From NCBI RefSeq assembly GCF_030272615.1, contig NC_081406.1, positions 142,137,299 to 142,201,298 of the forward strand: DNA of 64,000 nucleotides. The letters run 5' to 3'. Within the stretch, counting starts at the first letter, position 1; each line of letters starts with the position of its first letter. The notes below the pieces were generated by a model that was not told where the DNA came from, made no database searches, and was given only the letters and a program-made list of their open reading frames with translations. The translations under genes and the position numbers were made by a program. This DNA comes from Cryptomeria japonica. Lineage: Eukaryota > Streptophyta > Pinopsida > Cupressales > Cupressaceae. This document shows, in pieces, positions 33,356 to 45,207 of the stretch.

Positions 33356-35115
33356 GGTATGATCGCAGCTTGTATATAATAAAGTAGGTTTTGGATGTTG
33401 AATAAGTGCTGCTGCACAGTTAGTTAGTTGCTGTCTAGTTTTCCCTAAGCGCTTCGTGCGTAGTTAGTTGTTAGTTGTTTCAGTTTTGTGGAGGAAAGAC
33501 TGCTGTAAGCTGCCACAGTTTGATGAAAATGATACCTACCATATGAAACAGTGAATACATTCCACTGCCCCACATCATACATATCCCTCTCATAAAGCTG
33601 GGACAGCTCACAGCAGTCTTTTGAGGCTGTTTTTGGTGAGGTTTTTCGCTTACAGCTGAGATCCAGTATGAAAGAGAGTGTTTTTCACAGGTGCTTTGTA
33701 GCTAACCTGTCATAAACTATCAAATACACATGTGGAATTCATAATAGCAGTCTGTCATAACTACTACCATGAACCCCACACCTATACTCAATAGGCTATG
33801 ACAGATTCAGAGGAGGAAAGGGAGAGAGTTTTGCAGTATTATGATGTATTTTTCCAGTTTTCACAAAGGTTGCAAGTGACTCTGTGCCCAATGAATTTTT
33901 TTAGGCAGCTGGTCAAGATGTTTAGTAGGCAAACATATAGCAGATGTCGCCAAAAATGTTACCTATTTTTCGCTCCTGGCTGAAAAATAGGTTGAGAGAT
34001 GCTAAGCATGAACAAAAGAAAGCTAGTGTATACTCTTTCTCTATTTTGTGTTTTAAAAATGATGTTTCTAAGTACTTTATTCTGTAACAGCAAAGAAAAA
34101 ACATCTCATTTGCAAAAGAAAAGTAGTTTTTATTCATTTTCAAAATGCGTCCCACACAGGAGCCGTGGGACTAGCTACGTATATCCAATGCAGAAGAGAA
34201 ATATACACATATGTATGCAAGTACAAAGAAAAATAGGGCATGTCAAAAGTGGAACCAGTCATTGCCTGAATGACTGGAACAGTTGGAGACGCTCGTCGTA
34301 GCCTTTGTCTTGCTGTTCCCCCCCGGCCCGTTGATGTTTTCCTTCTGATCTGCAAAAAAGGGTGAAACAAGCAATGTGTTAGAACATTTAGTTCTAAGCA
34401 ATATCTGGCTGCATTTCTGACATATGTACTAATGCACGCATATGTATATATGATCCCTACATACATCGAATGCAGATAGCTCGCAAGTACAAAGGAATCT
34501 CCAAAAAGGCAAAATCAGATCAAAGGAAAGCCACCATAAATATGCAATTTTGCTAACAGGTTTGTTTCATGTGCAGGAAAAGGAAAAAGAACAGCTTGCT
34601 GTTTATGAAATTCAATAAGATGAGTGGAGACGAATGCGGCTCCCACAAGGGTTGAGCCCAGCTCATATGAGAAATACAAAGTTTGAATATGAAGTTTAGG
34701 CATTGAGATTATGCACGAGCCACTATACATTGGTAGACAGAGGATCTTCCAGGGCTGAATGCAAAGCTGCTTTGCAGGAAGAGTTTGGACTTTCTGTTAA
34801 ACTAGATGTATCATTGATAGGCGTTCACTAATTCCTATAGAGGTTGGAGATGGATTCAGTATGGAAATGTCTAGTGAAGGTACAGAAAGTGAGTTTCCAA
34901 TGGTTATTGCAGATTTCAAACAGTCAAGGATGCCAATTAGTGATGATATGATTCCAGCAAATTCATTGGAATTTGAAATTTCGGAGAGAGATAACCAAAT
35001 GTATGCATAATCTAGATAATAGAGGGAGTCATGAAGTAGAACTCTCAAAGAAATCAATCCCACTTGATATGCAGAACAATGAAACTGCTTTTTCATAAAT
35101 ACTTGCTGAACAGAA
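33356..35115. other. Region downstream of Gypsy-C integrase, no clear gene
   Basis: Contains repeated TTAGTTG words (33415-33475), short broken frames and a CCCCCC run near 34319. A short open segment at 34840-35010 (IEVGDGFSMEMSSEG) is in the same strand as the polymerase fragment that follows and may belong to the same captured sequence. No LTR start or polypurine tract was identified with confidence. Confidence 0.4.
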
Positions 35116-35832
35116 GTGATTAATGAGGTTGATATGAAGGAAAATGAAGAGCTGATTGATCGACATCAGATGAAGGAAGGAATTTCAAAGCAGCAGAAGG
35201 GTGATTGCAAAAATCATAAGACATTCACAGTAGCAGCATACCATCGTAGCATTTTGATTGCAGTCATTAGTTACGAATCACCCAAAGTGTCATGGAGTGA
35301 AAGATGCAGTGGTGGGAAAAAATCTGAAGAAAAGGACAATCCTAAGCCATGTCTGCATTTTGCCCTGGAAACAAGTGACGATTCACAAGAAAAGGAAGAT
35401 ATGGTAGATGTCTTGGTTAATGTGATCTGCCCTAATTTAATGGAGACAACTGCTAAAGGTTATAACTGTATACTGTCAGTAAGGATTTCGTGGAGCCCTG
35501 TGAATTCTGCATCTTGGGTTCCATTACAAATTGGTGAGCATGAATTTGTTGAGGGTGAAATCATTATAGAAGCAATTGTTGAGAAAAGTGAAGTAAAGCA
35601 GTGTGGTGATGCATGGAAGATTATTCACGAGGCATGCTCATCTTTAATGGGCTCACTGGATACTAACAGATGCATACCTTACAACATCAATGCAATATAC
35701 AGATACTTAGGTATTTCAGCTGCTTATTATATTCTACTTCAGAGACTCTGTTATTCAGTTAACTCCATAGGAAGCCATGTCTATAAGGAGCACTTGATAC
35801 TGATTTCTAATTACATGTGTATAACACATTGA
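35116..35832 (+). pseudogene. Fragment resembling the largest subunit of RNA polymerase IV/V (NRPD1/NRPE1-like)
   Basis: An uninterrupted frame of 238 codons. The C-terminal 140 residues carry, in order, DMVDVLVNVICPNLMETTAKG, SASWVPLQ, IVEKSEVKQCGDAWKII, LDTNRCIPYNI, LGISAAYYILLQRL and VYKEHLILISNYM. From family knowledge these match in order a conserved region of the plant RNA polymerase IV/V largest subunit: the EK-VKQ-GDAW segment, the R-IPY motif, LGIS, and a KEHL...NSM motif. The N-terminal 95 residues are not recognised. The host enzyme directs RNA-guided DNA methylation of transposons. The fragment lacks the catalytic core and is intronless here. It sits 1.8 kb after Gypsy-C integrase on the same strand, a position where plant gypsy elements sometimes carry extra genes. 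Identification is from motif order, not a search. Confidence 0.6.
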
Positions 35833-35839
35833 AATCTAA

Positions 35840-36074
35840 GCTGACAAATGCAAATTTAATCCTTGGAAAAGGCTCACATGGTGGAATTCAGTGGGAAGCA
35901 GATAACAGAAGTACTTCACAAGATGTAGAACAAAGACAAAGAACATCTGAAGAGGCTCAAGGTACCGGGTGGAGTGTGGATCAGCAAGCAGATGTTTCAG
36001 AAACAAGCTGGACAACTCCTGAGACAAGGTTAAAAGAGGCACAAGCTGCAGATGGAACATTGGAACAATATTAA
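35840..36074 (+). pseudogene. Short open frame after the polymerase-like fragment
   Basis: About 75 codons rich in Gln, Glu, Thr and Ser with GTGWSVDQQ and ETSWTTPE. WG/GW-like sites are typical of the C-terminal Argonaute-binding region of the Pol V largest subunit, but two Trp residues are weak evidence. It may be part of the same captured fragment in a shifted frame, or chance. Confidence 0.25.
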
Positions 36075-36079
36075 ACTTC

Positions 36080-38576
36080 TTATGAACAAAGACAGCTACA
36101 AGATTCAACAGGAACCAGTGAAAAGAAACTCATGCTTTACAAAGGTCATGTGCAGTTTGGAAATAGTATTGATTATAGTTTTCCAGGGGATCCAAAGTGG
36201 GGTTCGAGTGGAATTTCTATTGAGAAAGCAAGAATTGTAAAAGAATTAAGCAATAACATGATTGAAGCAAAGGGGAACTTTGATGAGACACGAGGAAGAA
36301 ATCCTTAAGCAGGATATACCAGAGTTGCATATTCAAACAGAAAAATAAAAAACGCAGTTTTTCGAGCTACTTTTTTCTAATATTTTTGATAGAAGGAAAA
36401 AAATAACCCTGCAGTGCGTGCCATGAAGTTTTTTAAAGAAAAAACAACAGATCACAAGTTAATTTTTACAGATACAAGCAGGCATGGAATGCTTTTTACA
36501 GTAGGGTTTGTATCTTTAATGGAGATATTGTATGCAGCCCAAGGAAAGTAATTTACAGGAAATGCAACGAATTACATGAATGAATTTTTGCAAAATACAA
36601 GCAAATGCCGAACAGGTTCGAGCCATAGAAAGATCTTCAAAAAAACGCAGAAAAGGAAGCCAATATGTTACATTAAAAAAGTTTCTCTTTCTTTCCAGAA
36701 TCGAAAAATGGCGGACCTGTGCAAAAGTGAAGATGCAAGATGAAGCAAGCGCCCAGCAAGCAAGGAAGCCGAACTCCCAACGCTCAGAAGGTACCCAGAA
36801 ACACAAAAGGTTTTCCACAGCGACTCCAGAATGAGCCCGAAACCAGCAAATGCAAAGGAAAGGAACAGGTCTCAAGCAAAAAGACGGCCCAGCGCTCGAA
36901 AATGCGCCCAGAACTGAAGAATGCACCATTTCTTTCCTTCAAACCCTAAGCAACGCCCAGTGCAGAGCGGTTTCCAGAATGCTCGAAAGACAAAAAGTGA
37001 AGATGCGAATGAGGATTTTAGGGTTATGTTTCCCTAAAAACGTTTCCATTAAAAAAATCATTTCCTTTCCTTCATATGCCACGCGCTATGTATGGTGGAC
37101 AGGTTCGCTTATATCTTCAAGTGATGATTAATCACTTTAAATTTTGTAAAAGCCTTGTAATTTCCTTGCTTCCTAAGTGATTTCTATCACTTTGTCCCCT
37201 TTAATATTTCATATGCCAAATGACTTAAAAAATCAAGAGATGCGCCCGATGGAATGCTTGTTAACAAATGTCTTTTTAAAGGTTTTCTTTTTATTAAAAA
37301 AATTTATTATTTTCTGATTAAACATTTGTTTAATATTATTATTATTTAATATTTAAAAAATAATAAATTATAATAAAAATTTTTATTTAGTAAAGTGTTA
37401 ATAAAACACTTTTATTAAATATAATGTTTATTACACTTTATTATTATTTAATAAATAAAATTAATAAAATTGTATTATTTAAGTGATTTATTTATTATCG
37501 CTTTAAATAAAACAATTTTATTACTTTTATATTATTAAAACTTTTAAATATAAATAAAAATAAAATCAAACGAATGTTTGACCAAATAGTAATAAATCCT
37601 TTTTTTTTTTTTTAAAAATCACTTTATTAGATATTTTTTTTTGGGCAGAAGGAGGGATATTTTTGCATTTATGAGGGCTTGCAGGCCTGTCAGAGGCATT
37701 TCAGAAGCATTTATGTTGCATTTATGAGGTTTTATGTTTGCAGAATGGATGACTTAACCTTTTGGCTCAAGTTTATCCCTTTTGAGATATTTTTGAGGCT
37801 AAAAAGTTAGGGTTTTTGAGTTTGCTCGACCAAAAAGGAGGAGGTGGAGTCTTCTTGATATGTTTGAAAAAAGGCATATATACTGAGAGCCTTCTTTTTT
37901 GTAAAGGTTCTGATTCATTCATCTTGGAGCAGACTGTAATTTTTGGTTCTCTCTGCAAGAATGGATGTCTTTGTAACACATTTTCAGGATTTATGAAGCT
38001 TGGTGATACCTGTTTGGCAAGGATAATAGCTTGTTTTGCTGCTCTACTTCTCATCCTTCTTTGTTACTGCATCTTCAGGGTTAGTCAGTTCTTTGGTGGT
38101 TGGCTTTTGCCCCCCTTAAAATTTACATCTCCTTTTGATGCTTTATGCAGAAATACATGTACTACTTGCAGGTCATAAGCTGTGTTTTAATGATTAATGG
38201 TCTTAGGTTGTGAAAAAAGGATTTTTTTTCCCTCTTAGGACTGTGATTATCCAGCCTGTTTATGAAGCATTGATGCAAGGGTTATGAGTTGTTGGTCAGT
38301 GTGAAAAAGGGTTCATTATCATTGCTGTACTGTGTGTCTTTTGCTTAGATAGATTCCAAAAAGAATACCATCTGGTGCAATCACCTTAGTTTCAGGTTTT
38401 AGTTTTTGTATTATCTCCTCCTCACTCTTTTCCCTGAAGAAATTGTTAGTTTAGGTGCAGAATCTGAAAAGAACCAGCTTACTCTGGAGGTTCACTCCAT
38501 TTTTTAGGCAACCCACAGGCCTAGGAGGGTTCCCATGTGTCACAGGCCTGCTGAGTTGATAGCTTAGCAAACAGGG
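36080..38576 (+). other. Probable LTR-like DNA between the polymerase fragment and the hAT gene
   Basis: Contains a polypurine-like stretch (36640-36662), GC-richer sequence to 37100, a very AT-rich block of TTATTATTTAA words (37270-37620), then a TATA-like CATATATACTGAGAG near 37875 followed by a transcribed-leader-like region. This fits the 3' LTR of Gypsy-C, but no second copy is in the window and its ends are not fixed. Confidence 0.35.
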
Positions 38577-40832
38577 GTGCAGGTCCAAGTGATAACAGTT
38601 CCTGAAGAGGTTCAGAGGGAGGCAAGCACAAGACTTTCAGGATATGAGCAAAATAAGGCAGAAACAAACAGGACAGCAGAAGCAATGGCAGCCCCAAAGA
38701 GAGATATCAGTTCTACAGGGTCCAAAAATATTGGAGTGGGCAGCAATACATCTAGTTTCTTCATTCCTCGTAACACTCCTGATGCGCAACCCGGATTGTT
38801 AGGTACTTCATGGAATAAGGTAGTGCATCAGCAAACAAAAGAAGCAGTGGCTAGATTTTGGTTTTACAACAATATTCCGTTTAGTATTGTTGAGAGTCCA
38901 TAATGGGAGCAAATGGTCTGTGGATTGACCATTTCTGGTAAGGGATTCAAGTCCCCAAGTCGTTATGAGTTGAGTGGGCCAGTATTGCAGCATGAGGTCC
39001 AAAACACACATCAGCTGGTGGAACAACAAAGAGGAATTGGGAAAGGAATGGCTGCACCATTTTATCTGATGGGTGGACGGATAGTAGGAATAGGACACTC
39101 ATAAACTTTCTAGTTGCTTCAGGGGGACAGGTGATATTTTTAAAATCGATTGATGCCTCAAATAAAGTGAAGAATGCAGAAACCTTGTGCAACATGTTGG
39201 ATGAGGTGGTGACTGAAGTGGGAGTGCAAAATGTTGTTCAAGTTGTGACCGATAATGCAGCTACATATGTGGCAGCCATTAAACTTCTATAGGCTAGGCA
39301 TCCAGCATTATTTTGGAGCCCTTGTGTCGCTCATTGCCTTGATTTACTCCTCGGGGACATAGTGAAACTTAGTTGGGTGAAGAATGTGGTTGAAGATGGA
39401 AGGGAAATCACAAAGTACATCTACAACCACACATGGGTCTTGGAGCTTATGAGAAAACACAGTGATGGTAAGGATCTTGTGTGTTCAGGAGTCACATGTT
39501 TTGCCACGAATTTCCTCAACTTACAGAGCATATTACATGCATTGCCCAACTTGAAGAGGATGTTTCTGAGTGAAAGATGGTTGGAGAGACCTTATTGTAG
39601 GAAGCCTGAAGCAGAGAAGGTTGTGTAAGCCGTTTTTGATGATAGATTTGACAAACTCGTGGAGGAGATCATCAATGTAAGTCTTCAAAGTTCAAATTTC
39701 AATTGATGATTTATTTTTAAATTTTCTAATATTACACATTGCTGATTTTTGTTAAATTTGTCATGTCTAGTTGTCAGAGCCATTGGTGAGGGTTCTACGG
39801 ATCGTGGATGGGGATAAAAACCCCATAGGGTATCTATATGAGGCCATGGATAAGGCCAAAGAGGCAATTCAGCACTCGTATGGGTCAGACAGGACCAAAT
39901 ATGAACCCATATGGCGCATAATTAATCGAAGGTGGAACCGACAACACCACCAACATATCCATGTTGTTGCCTACTATTTGAACCCCAAGTTCTTTTACTC
40001 CTGCACTTTCAAAATAGATGAGGAGGTTCAACTTGGCCTTGACACATGTATTCAGAGGTTGGTTCCTAGTGAAAATATTCAAGACCTCATTGTTGATGAG
40101 TTGCAAAGGTACAAGAAGGAAGATGGGCCATTATTTTTTTCACCTATTGGTACTCGTAAGAGAGACACCCTGCTGCCAGGTAAAAAAAATGTGCTCTTAA
40201 ATCTATTTTACCATTTATTTCAATCTTTAAGTGTATAAAAAACTTTACCAAGTTATAAATGCCAATTTGTACACATGCAGATCTGTGGTGGGAAGATTAT
40301 GGTGCCACAACACCTAATCTTCAAAAGCTTGCAATCCACATATTACCTCAGCTTTGTAGTGCTTCTGGTTGTGAGCACAATTGGCGTGTCTTTGAGGCCA
40401 TTCACACAAAAAAATCGCAATAGGTTGACTCAAAAGCACTTGAATGACCTTGTATATGTGCGATACAACCTTAGATTGCATGAAAAGAGGGTACAAGGTA
40501 ACAATTCATATGACGCACTTGACATTGATGAGATTGATCCATACACAGCAGATTGGATTGCTGAACCTCATGGTGCTACCAGTGATATTGATGTGGATAC
40601 ATTTATCACTGACGATCGATTAGATGAGATGGAGAGGGAGGCAGCTGAATGGGCGACAAAGGTGGTAGAATGTGAGGAGGCGGGAGATGAGTTTGCAGAT
40701 CCAAAAGAGGCAGATTCCTCACTTGTTGAAGATATTGCAGCAGCGACTGTTGCTGCTGCAACACCATCTACTTCAGCACCCACTCAGCGGCAACAGAGTT
40801 TTTTGAGCTTTAGTCGTAGACGCAATCTGTGA
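38577..40832 (+). pseudogene. hAT-superfamily transposase gene (DUF659 and hAT dimerisation domain), three exons, broken
   Basis: Cut-and-paste DNA transposase. Exon 1 (38577-39676) carries the DUF659-type catalytic half: FWFYNNIPFSIVESP, SDGWTD, VVTDNAATYVAA and CVAHCLDLL. Donor GTAAGT is at 39677. Exon 2 (39771-40179) has IINRRWNRQ and VAYYLNPKFFY. Exon 3 (40281-40832) starts DLWWEDYG and holds the C-terminal dimerisation motif CEHNWRVFEAIHTKKRNRL; it ends in an acidic, Ala/Thr-rich tail. Both introns keep GT-AG ends and the correct phase. Defects: TAA at 38901-38903, a one-base loss near 39035, TAG at 39290-39292 (Gln expected) and TAA at 39626-39628. The N-terminal BED zinc finger usual in the family is not seen. 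Confidence 0.85.
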
Positions 40833-41364
40833 TTTCCAGTTTTCAATGATATGAAACCATGAACTTAATATGTATTCAGACTTCATAGATTGATTTATTT
40901 TGTGGTCTAGACTCTACAACATGTATTTGACTCAAACGTATTTACTATTTAGAACTTGAACTTGTTTTTTGGTATATCACATTGCTATATGGTATGTATT
41001 TGACTCAAACTATGATTTATATATGATGGAAACCAGTAATATGCTATTGTGTTCTATAAATTTAGTGTATAAGTGTGTTTTTTTAGAAAATTTTAAGAAA
41101 TTATATATTTTCAAATGTTCAATAATTTTGCCGATTTTTTCCTGATTCCCGATTTTTTAAAGTTTTCGGCCAAAAGATTTATTGTCGATTAAGATATTTA
41201 GATCTTTGTTCTTCTCTATAAAAATTTCATGTGCGAATAAAGATATATTTTACTCATTTCTAGTATGCATTGTTATTTGTATTATTATTTCTTGTATTTA
41301 ATTTATCAGATATAGCAATAAACATTTCGTGTCGTTCCCTTAAAAGAAATCAGGTCATCTTTGC
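40833..41364 (+). other. 3' flank of hAT gene and probable LTR end before gag-D
   Basis: AT-rich. CCGATTTTTT words near 41130-41165 resemble those at 29.4 kb. From about 41180 there is a TATA-like CTATAAAAAT and leader-like sequence leading to the gag ATG at 41365. No primer-binding site was recognised. Confidence 0.35.
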
Positions 41365-42725
41365 ATGATTCCCTTAGATCCCAATAAAGGTGAGAAGAGG
41401 CCACAAGGTGGTCAAGACCAAGTGAGCAAGCGATCTTTAAGGATTGTAGAACAAAGAGAACGAAGGACAAGATTACGAGAAAGATTTGAGAAAAATCTAG
41501 TCAAACGATCAGACATCCCATCCATACAGCCAATGTTGGATGACTACGAAAAGGGAAATCTTGAACTCATAGATGTATTCCATTGACTATCCATCTCAAG
41601 AAAATCGAGATTTGGAGAATCCAAACAGTCAACCCTCGATCGGAGGGAGCACAGGGATGAGTCAAAGGCTGGAAGTACCCAGAGTGTTGGGACGTTGGAG
41701 GTGGACATGTAGAGGATGCACGTGTGGCTGAGACTATAGGGAAAGCACTGGAACATAGCATTCGAAATAGTCCGCCTAGGTCTGGCACACAAGGGAGTAA
41801 GAAAGCAAGAAAGATGGTGACTTCAACAAGTCTGAATGTGCAAAATTTGTCAAAGCTCATAGGGGACGAATTGAATGATCATGTATGCCATAGCAAGACT
41901 TGCATAACAATATGGGAGGCGAATGGTCAAGATGACCATGATTACTAGTTGAAGGCATTTCCCACCACACAACAGGGAATTGCCATCGATTGGTATACAA
42001 ACCTGAAGAATCAACACAAGGTGACATGGAACGAACTAAAGAAGGCATTTCGAGAAGAGTTTAAATTGTTGAGAGACGATAATGAAATTGTTGCAGAAAT
42101 CTCCAATACCAACCAAGGGAAGCAAGAGAGTATATAGGCATACAATTGTAGGCTCAAGGAGTTGCTGAGGAAGATGGAGAACCAGCTAGCCAAAGGGTTG
42201 AAGAAGAGGTGGTTCATTGAGGGATTGATCCCCTCATTGCGCAAGAAGATGAAAGAAGTGCCTTCGTCCTCGTATGCCAATGCTTACAATTGGGCGAAGG
42301 ACATTGAGAGAGAAAACAAAACATCCTCTTGAGGGAAAAGGAAGATCGACAATGACGAGAGCACTCAAGGTAGCAGTGATGAAGAATCCAAAACATTCAA
42401 GCCCTTCGACAAGATATATTGAGAATGATGAAAGAACTAAAGGCTGAGAAAGGAACTAATAAAGAAAGTAATGAACTATGGTGTATTGAGTGCAAAACTG
42501 AGGGGCACACAAAAAAATTGTCCTAAAAATATGTTTTGTGAGATTTGCCAAGTGGTGGGTCATTTAATAAAGGAGTATCCATATAGTTTGAAGACTAGAA
42601 GTATGCAAGTACTCTTCACAGAGAGAGAGTCTAGCCCATTGAAACCACAAAATGTATCGCCAGATGGTTATGGAAATCAACAAGGGCGAAATCATATATA
42701 GTACAACTCCAGAGGATGTCCTATC
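41365..42725 (+). pseudogene. Gag-D: retrotransposon gag with a double zinc knuckle, interrupted by G3
   Basis: Capsid-nucleocapsid fragment. A basic N-terminal region (41365-41586) leads through a frameshift near 41590-41720 into the main frame with FPTTQQGIAIDWYTNLKNQ (near 41955), the retrotransposon gag core, then KKRWFIEGLIPSLRKKMKE and two zinc knuckles near 42480-42590: CIECKTEGHTKKNC is complete, while CEICQVVGHLIKEY has Tyr in place of the last Cys. Several in-frame stops occur. G3 inserted at 42726 with duplication CTATC. Sequence after G3 at 52302 does not show an obvious pol, so the parent element is unclear. Confidence 0.75.
42721..42725. other. Target-site duplication of G3, left copy (CTATC)
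   Basis: CTATC at 42721-42725 and 52297-52301 flank G3 exactly. Confidence 0.88.
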
Positions 42726-43478
42726 TGTTGATGTGTTTTTTAGGACAGCGTCTAAGACTTACCAACGGTCACCTTACTCTCTCTTGATCAAAGTGTGATT
42801 GTGTGCTAAGATTGCAGGAAGATCAGACAATCGACTCCAAGGTTCCTATGTGCAACGGACGTGACCCAGTTGGCCAATGTGATATACTAGTAATCCAAGG
42901 GGCCTTGCATACTTTCAAAGAAGATTAGACAATTTTGCAACTTCAAGGAATTGACTTGCGAATGATTTAGCTTTGAATGGCTCGTTTTTAGGATTTTTGG
43001 ATTTAAAAATTTGCAAAAAGTAAATAGGGAAGGGTTTAGAAAGCTAGGCTAACTTAGTCTAGAGCTAAGAACAAGGAGATAAGGATCACTCAAGCGAGAC
43101 CAAACCACACTTTGCTTTGCCACTAGGAGACAACTACACAAAGACAGTGCAATCTTCAAAGGTTGTGCGAAATATTTTCAGACCACCAATGAACACCATC
43201 AATGAACAATGTTCATCCGATGATTGAAGTTAAGTTTCCACGTTAAAAAAGCTCAAACTAACCGTGCACATTTGATAGCAATCAGCTACCAATCAAAGGT
43301 ATGAGCGAGGGTCTACACCATAAACAATCTCATCAAATCTCCTTCGTCTAACAACTTTAAAGCAATTCTAATCTAAGTGAAGAGAGTCTGACCATGCAAG
43401 TTATAAAACAACACAAGAATACACCAACAAATCGAACAATGTATTACGTAAACTACTTCAAAACTTATAGCAACAATC

Positions 43479-43523
43479 TGTTGTGCGTTGCACACACTCC
43501 CTGTCGCCAACAGGGTTCCCCTC
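43479..43523 (+). other. 5'-terminal double hairpin of G5
   Basis: TGTGC-GTT-GCACA followed by CCCTGT-CGCCA-ACAGGG. Both stems are perfect, yet their bases differ from G1/G2 (TGTGA/TCACA and CCCCAT/ATGGGG) on both arms. Confidence 0.78.
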
Positions 43524-43689
43524 TTTTTTTTGTCATTTCGCTTTCGCCCTGTTGAGTTCTGCACAAGATGTCTCGCGTCCTTTTTTGAGCGTGCCCGTAG
43601 CCAATCCAAAAGATGACGATGTCATTAGCAAAAGCCTAAGAGTCCACAAGGTAAGGTTAACGTTCAGGCGTTAAAATTCCAAGAGATCG

Positions 43690-44985
43690 CTTAAACTTGT
43701 AAAATCGCTTGAGTTAGGTGAGAAATGGCAGAAGCTTGCAAAATCCCAAAAAAAAATGATAAGGCGTCTAAAGGTTGCAAAAATGCTCCAAAATCCTGAA
43801 GTTCAGCATAAAGGAGGAAAAATGCTAAAGTGTCAAAAAGTTTGTAAAATAGGTGAAAACCCCGATTTTCGCTAACTAAGGATAAAATGCAAATTTTTAA
43901 AGTGCTAAAATGAAAGGTTGCAAACTAGTCGAAAGCGCCAAAATTCGCACTAAGGGGGAAAATTGCAAGAGTTTTTAAGAGGTTGGCAAACTGGCTAAAA
44001 TCGCCAAAATTCGCCATAAAGGGGCGTAAATGTCAAAAGTCTTTTAAACTTTTCAAAAGTGCCCAAAACTCTGAAATTTGCATTAGAAGGGTAAAGTGCG
44101 AAATGCTTAAAGTTTGCATCTAAGTTAAAATCGCCGAAGTTTGAGCTAAGGAAATCACGATTTTTGGTAAAGTTTAAAAAGCCACTATACCCCCAAAGTT
44201 CGCGGCTAAAGGGTAAATCACGAAATGTTTTAAGTTTGCATGAAATACGAAAATCGTGAGGTTAAAGTTTTCAAAACCTCCTCATTCTCTGAAATTCGCC
44301 ATAAAGGGCATAAGTGTTAAAATTTTTAAGTTTTCAAAAGCTCTCAAAAGCCCGAAGTTTCAACTAAGCGGAAAGTCCCGATTTTTATGAAGTTGAAAAA
44401 GGCCATCCAAACCCCGAAATCGCGATCCAAAGGTAAATTGCAAAGTTTTAGAGTTTGAAAAGGGCCTCTAATTGCTGAAGTCCGTGACTAAGGCGAATTG
44501 CAAGATGTTATAAAGTCTTCAAAAGCCCTTAACCCCCGAAATCGGGATCCAAAGGTAAATCACGCCACAATTGAAAACTTTTCAATCGCCTCCCAATCCG
44601 CCGAAGTTCGTGTGAAGGCAAAATTGCAGAGGTTGAATAGTGTGCAGACCATCCTATTTTCGCCAAAGTTCGCTTATAGCGTGGAAGTTGCGAAGTTAAG
44701 AGTTTTAAAACCATCCCCCCCCATTTTCAACATCATAGGTAAATCGCACAGAAGTTTGAAGTTTAAGGAGAGAGCTATATCGCCCAAGATAGATGCCATT
44801 TGAAAATCGCTGAGTTTGAGGGTTTTCAAAGATCATAAACCCATTTTTAACGCCATAGTAAAACGGAGGAGTATGAAGGTTTGTTTGCTGAGAGAGTAAA
44901 TGCCCAAGTTTGACACCATGGAATCTTAAACCTCATCCATTTTTGAAAACTGATCTTACAATGACTAAGTGCAAATTTAGCAGTC
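43690..44985 (+). repeat. TTCGCC/CGAAA-rich irregular array of G5
   Basis: Dozens of short CGAAATTCGC-, AAATCGC- and CCGAAGTTCG-like words, spaced tens of bases apart with runs of A. It occupies the place of the hairpin arrays of G1 and G2 but has no fixed period by eye. Confidence 0.6.
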
Positions 44986-45207
44986 AAAATCGCCTAAGTC
45001 CTTGAACCGCAGCCGAATAAGTAAATTTTTAATCAAAGAGCTTAATATTGTTCTTGTCCAAATTAATCGAGCTCTTTCACTAAAGTTTCATGTTTTCTTC
45101 AAATTCGATTTTCAATTAATCCTTGTATGCTAGCGTATCCCTTTTTATCTAACCCGTTTTGTTTCCTTCATCTCGTCTCGTAATCCACATCCGGCTGTGT
45201 AGGATAG

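Noticed and set aside
34140-34466. Minus-strand open frame near 34.3 kb
   Set aside because: Low-complexity residues, no conserved motif, and it overlaps a CCCCCC run; likely chance.
29391-41175. A complete hAT element with matching terminal inverted repeats from 29391 to about 41145
   Set aside because: The ends share GATTTTTT-CTG-like bases, but the 8-bp flanks (GACAATAT and ATTCCCGA) do not match.
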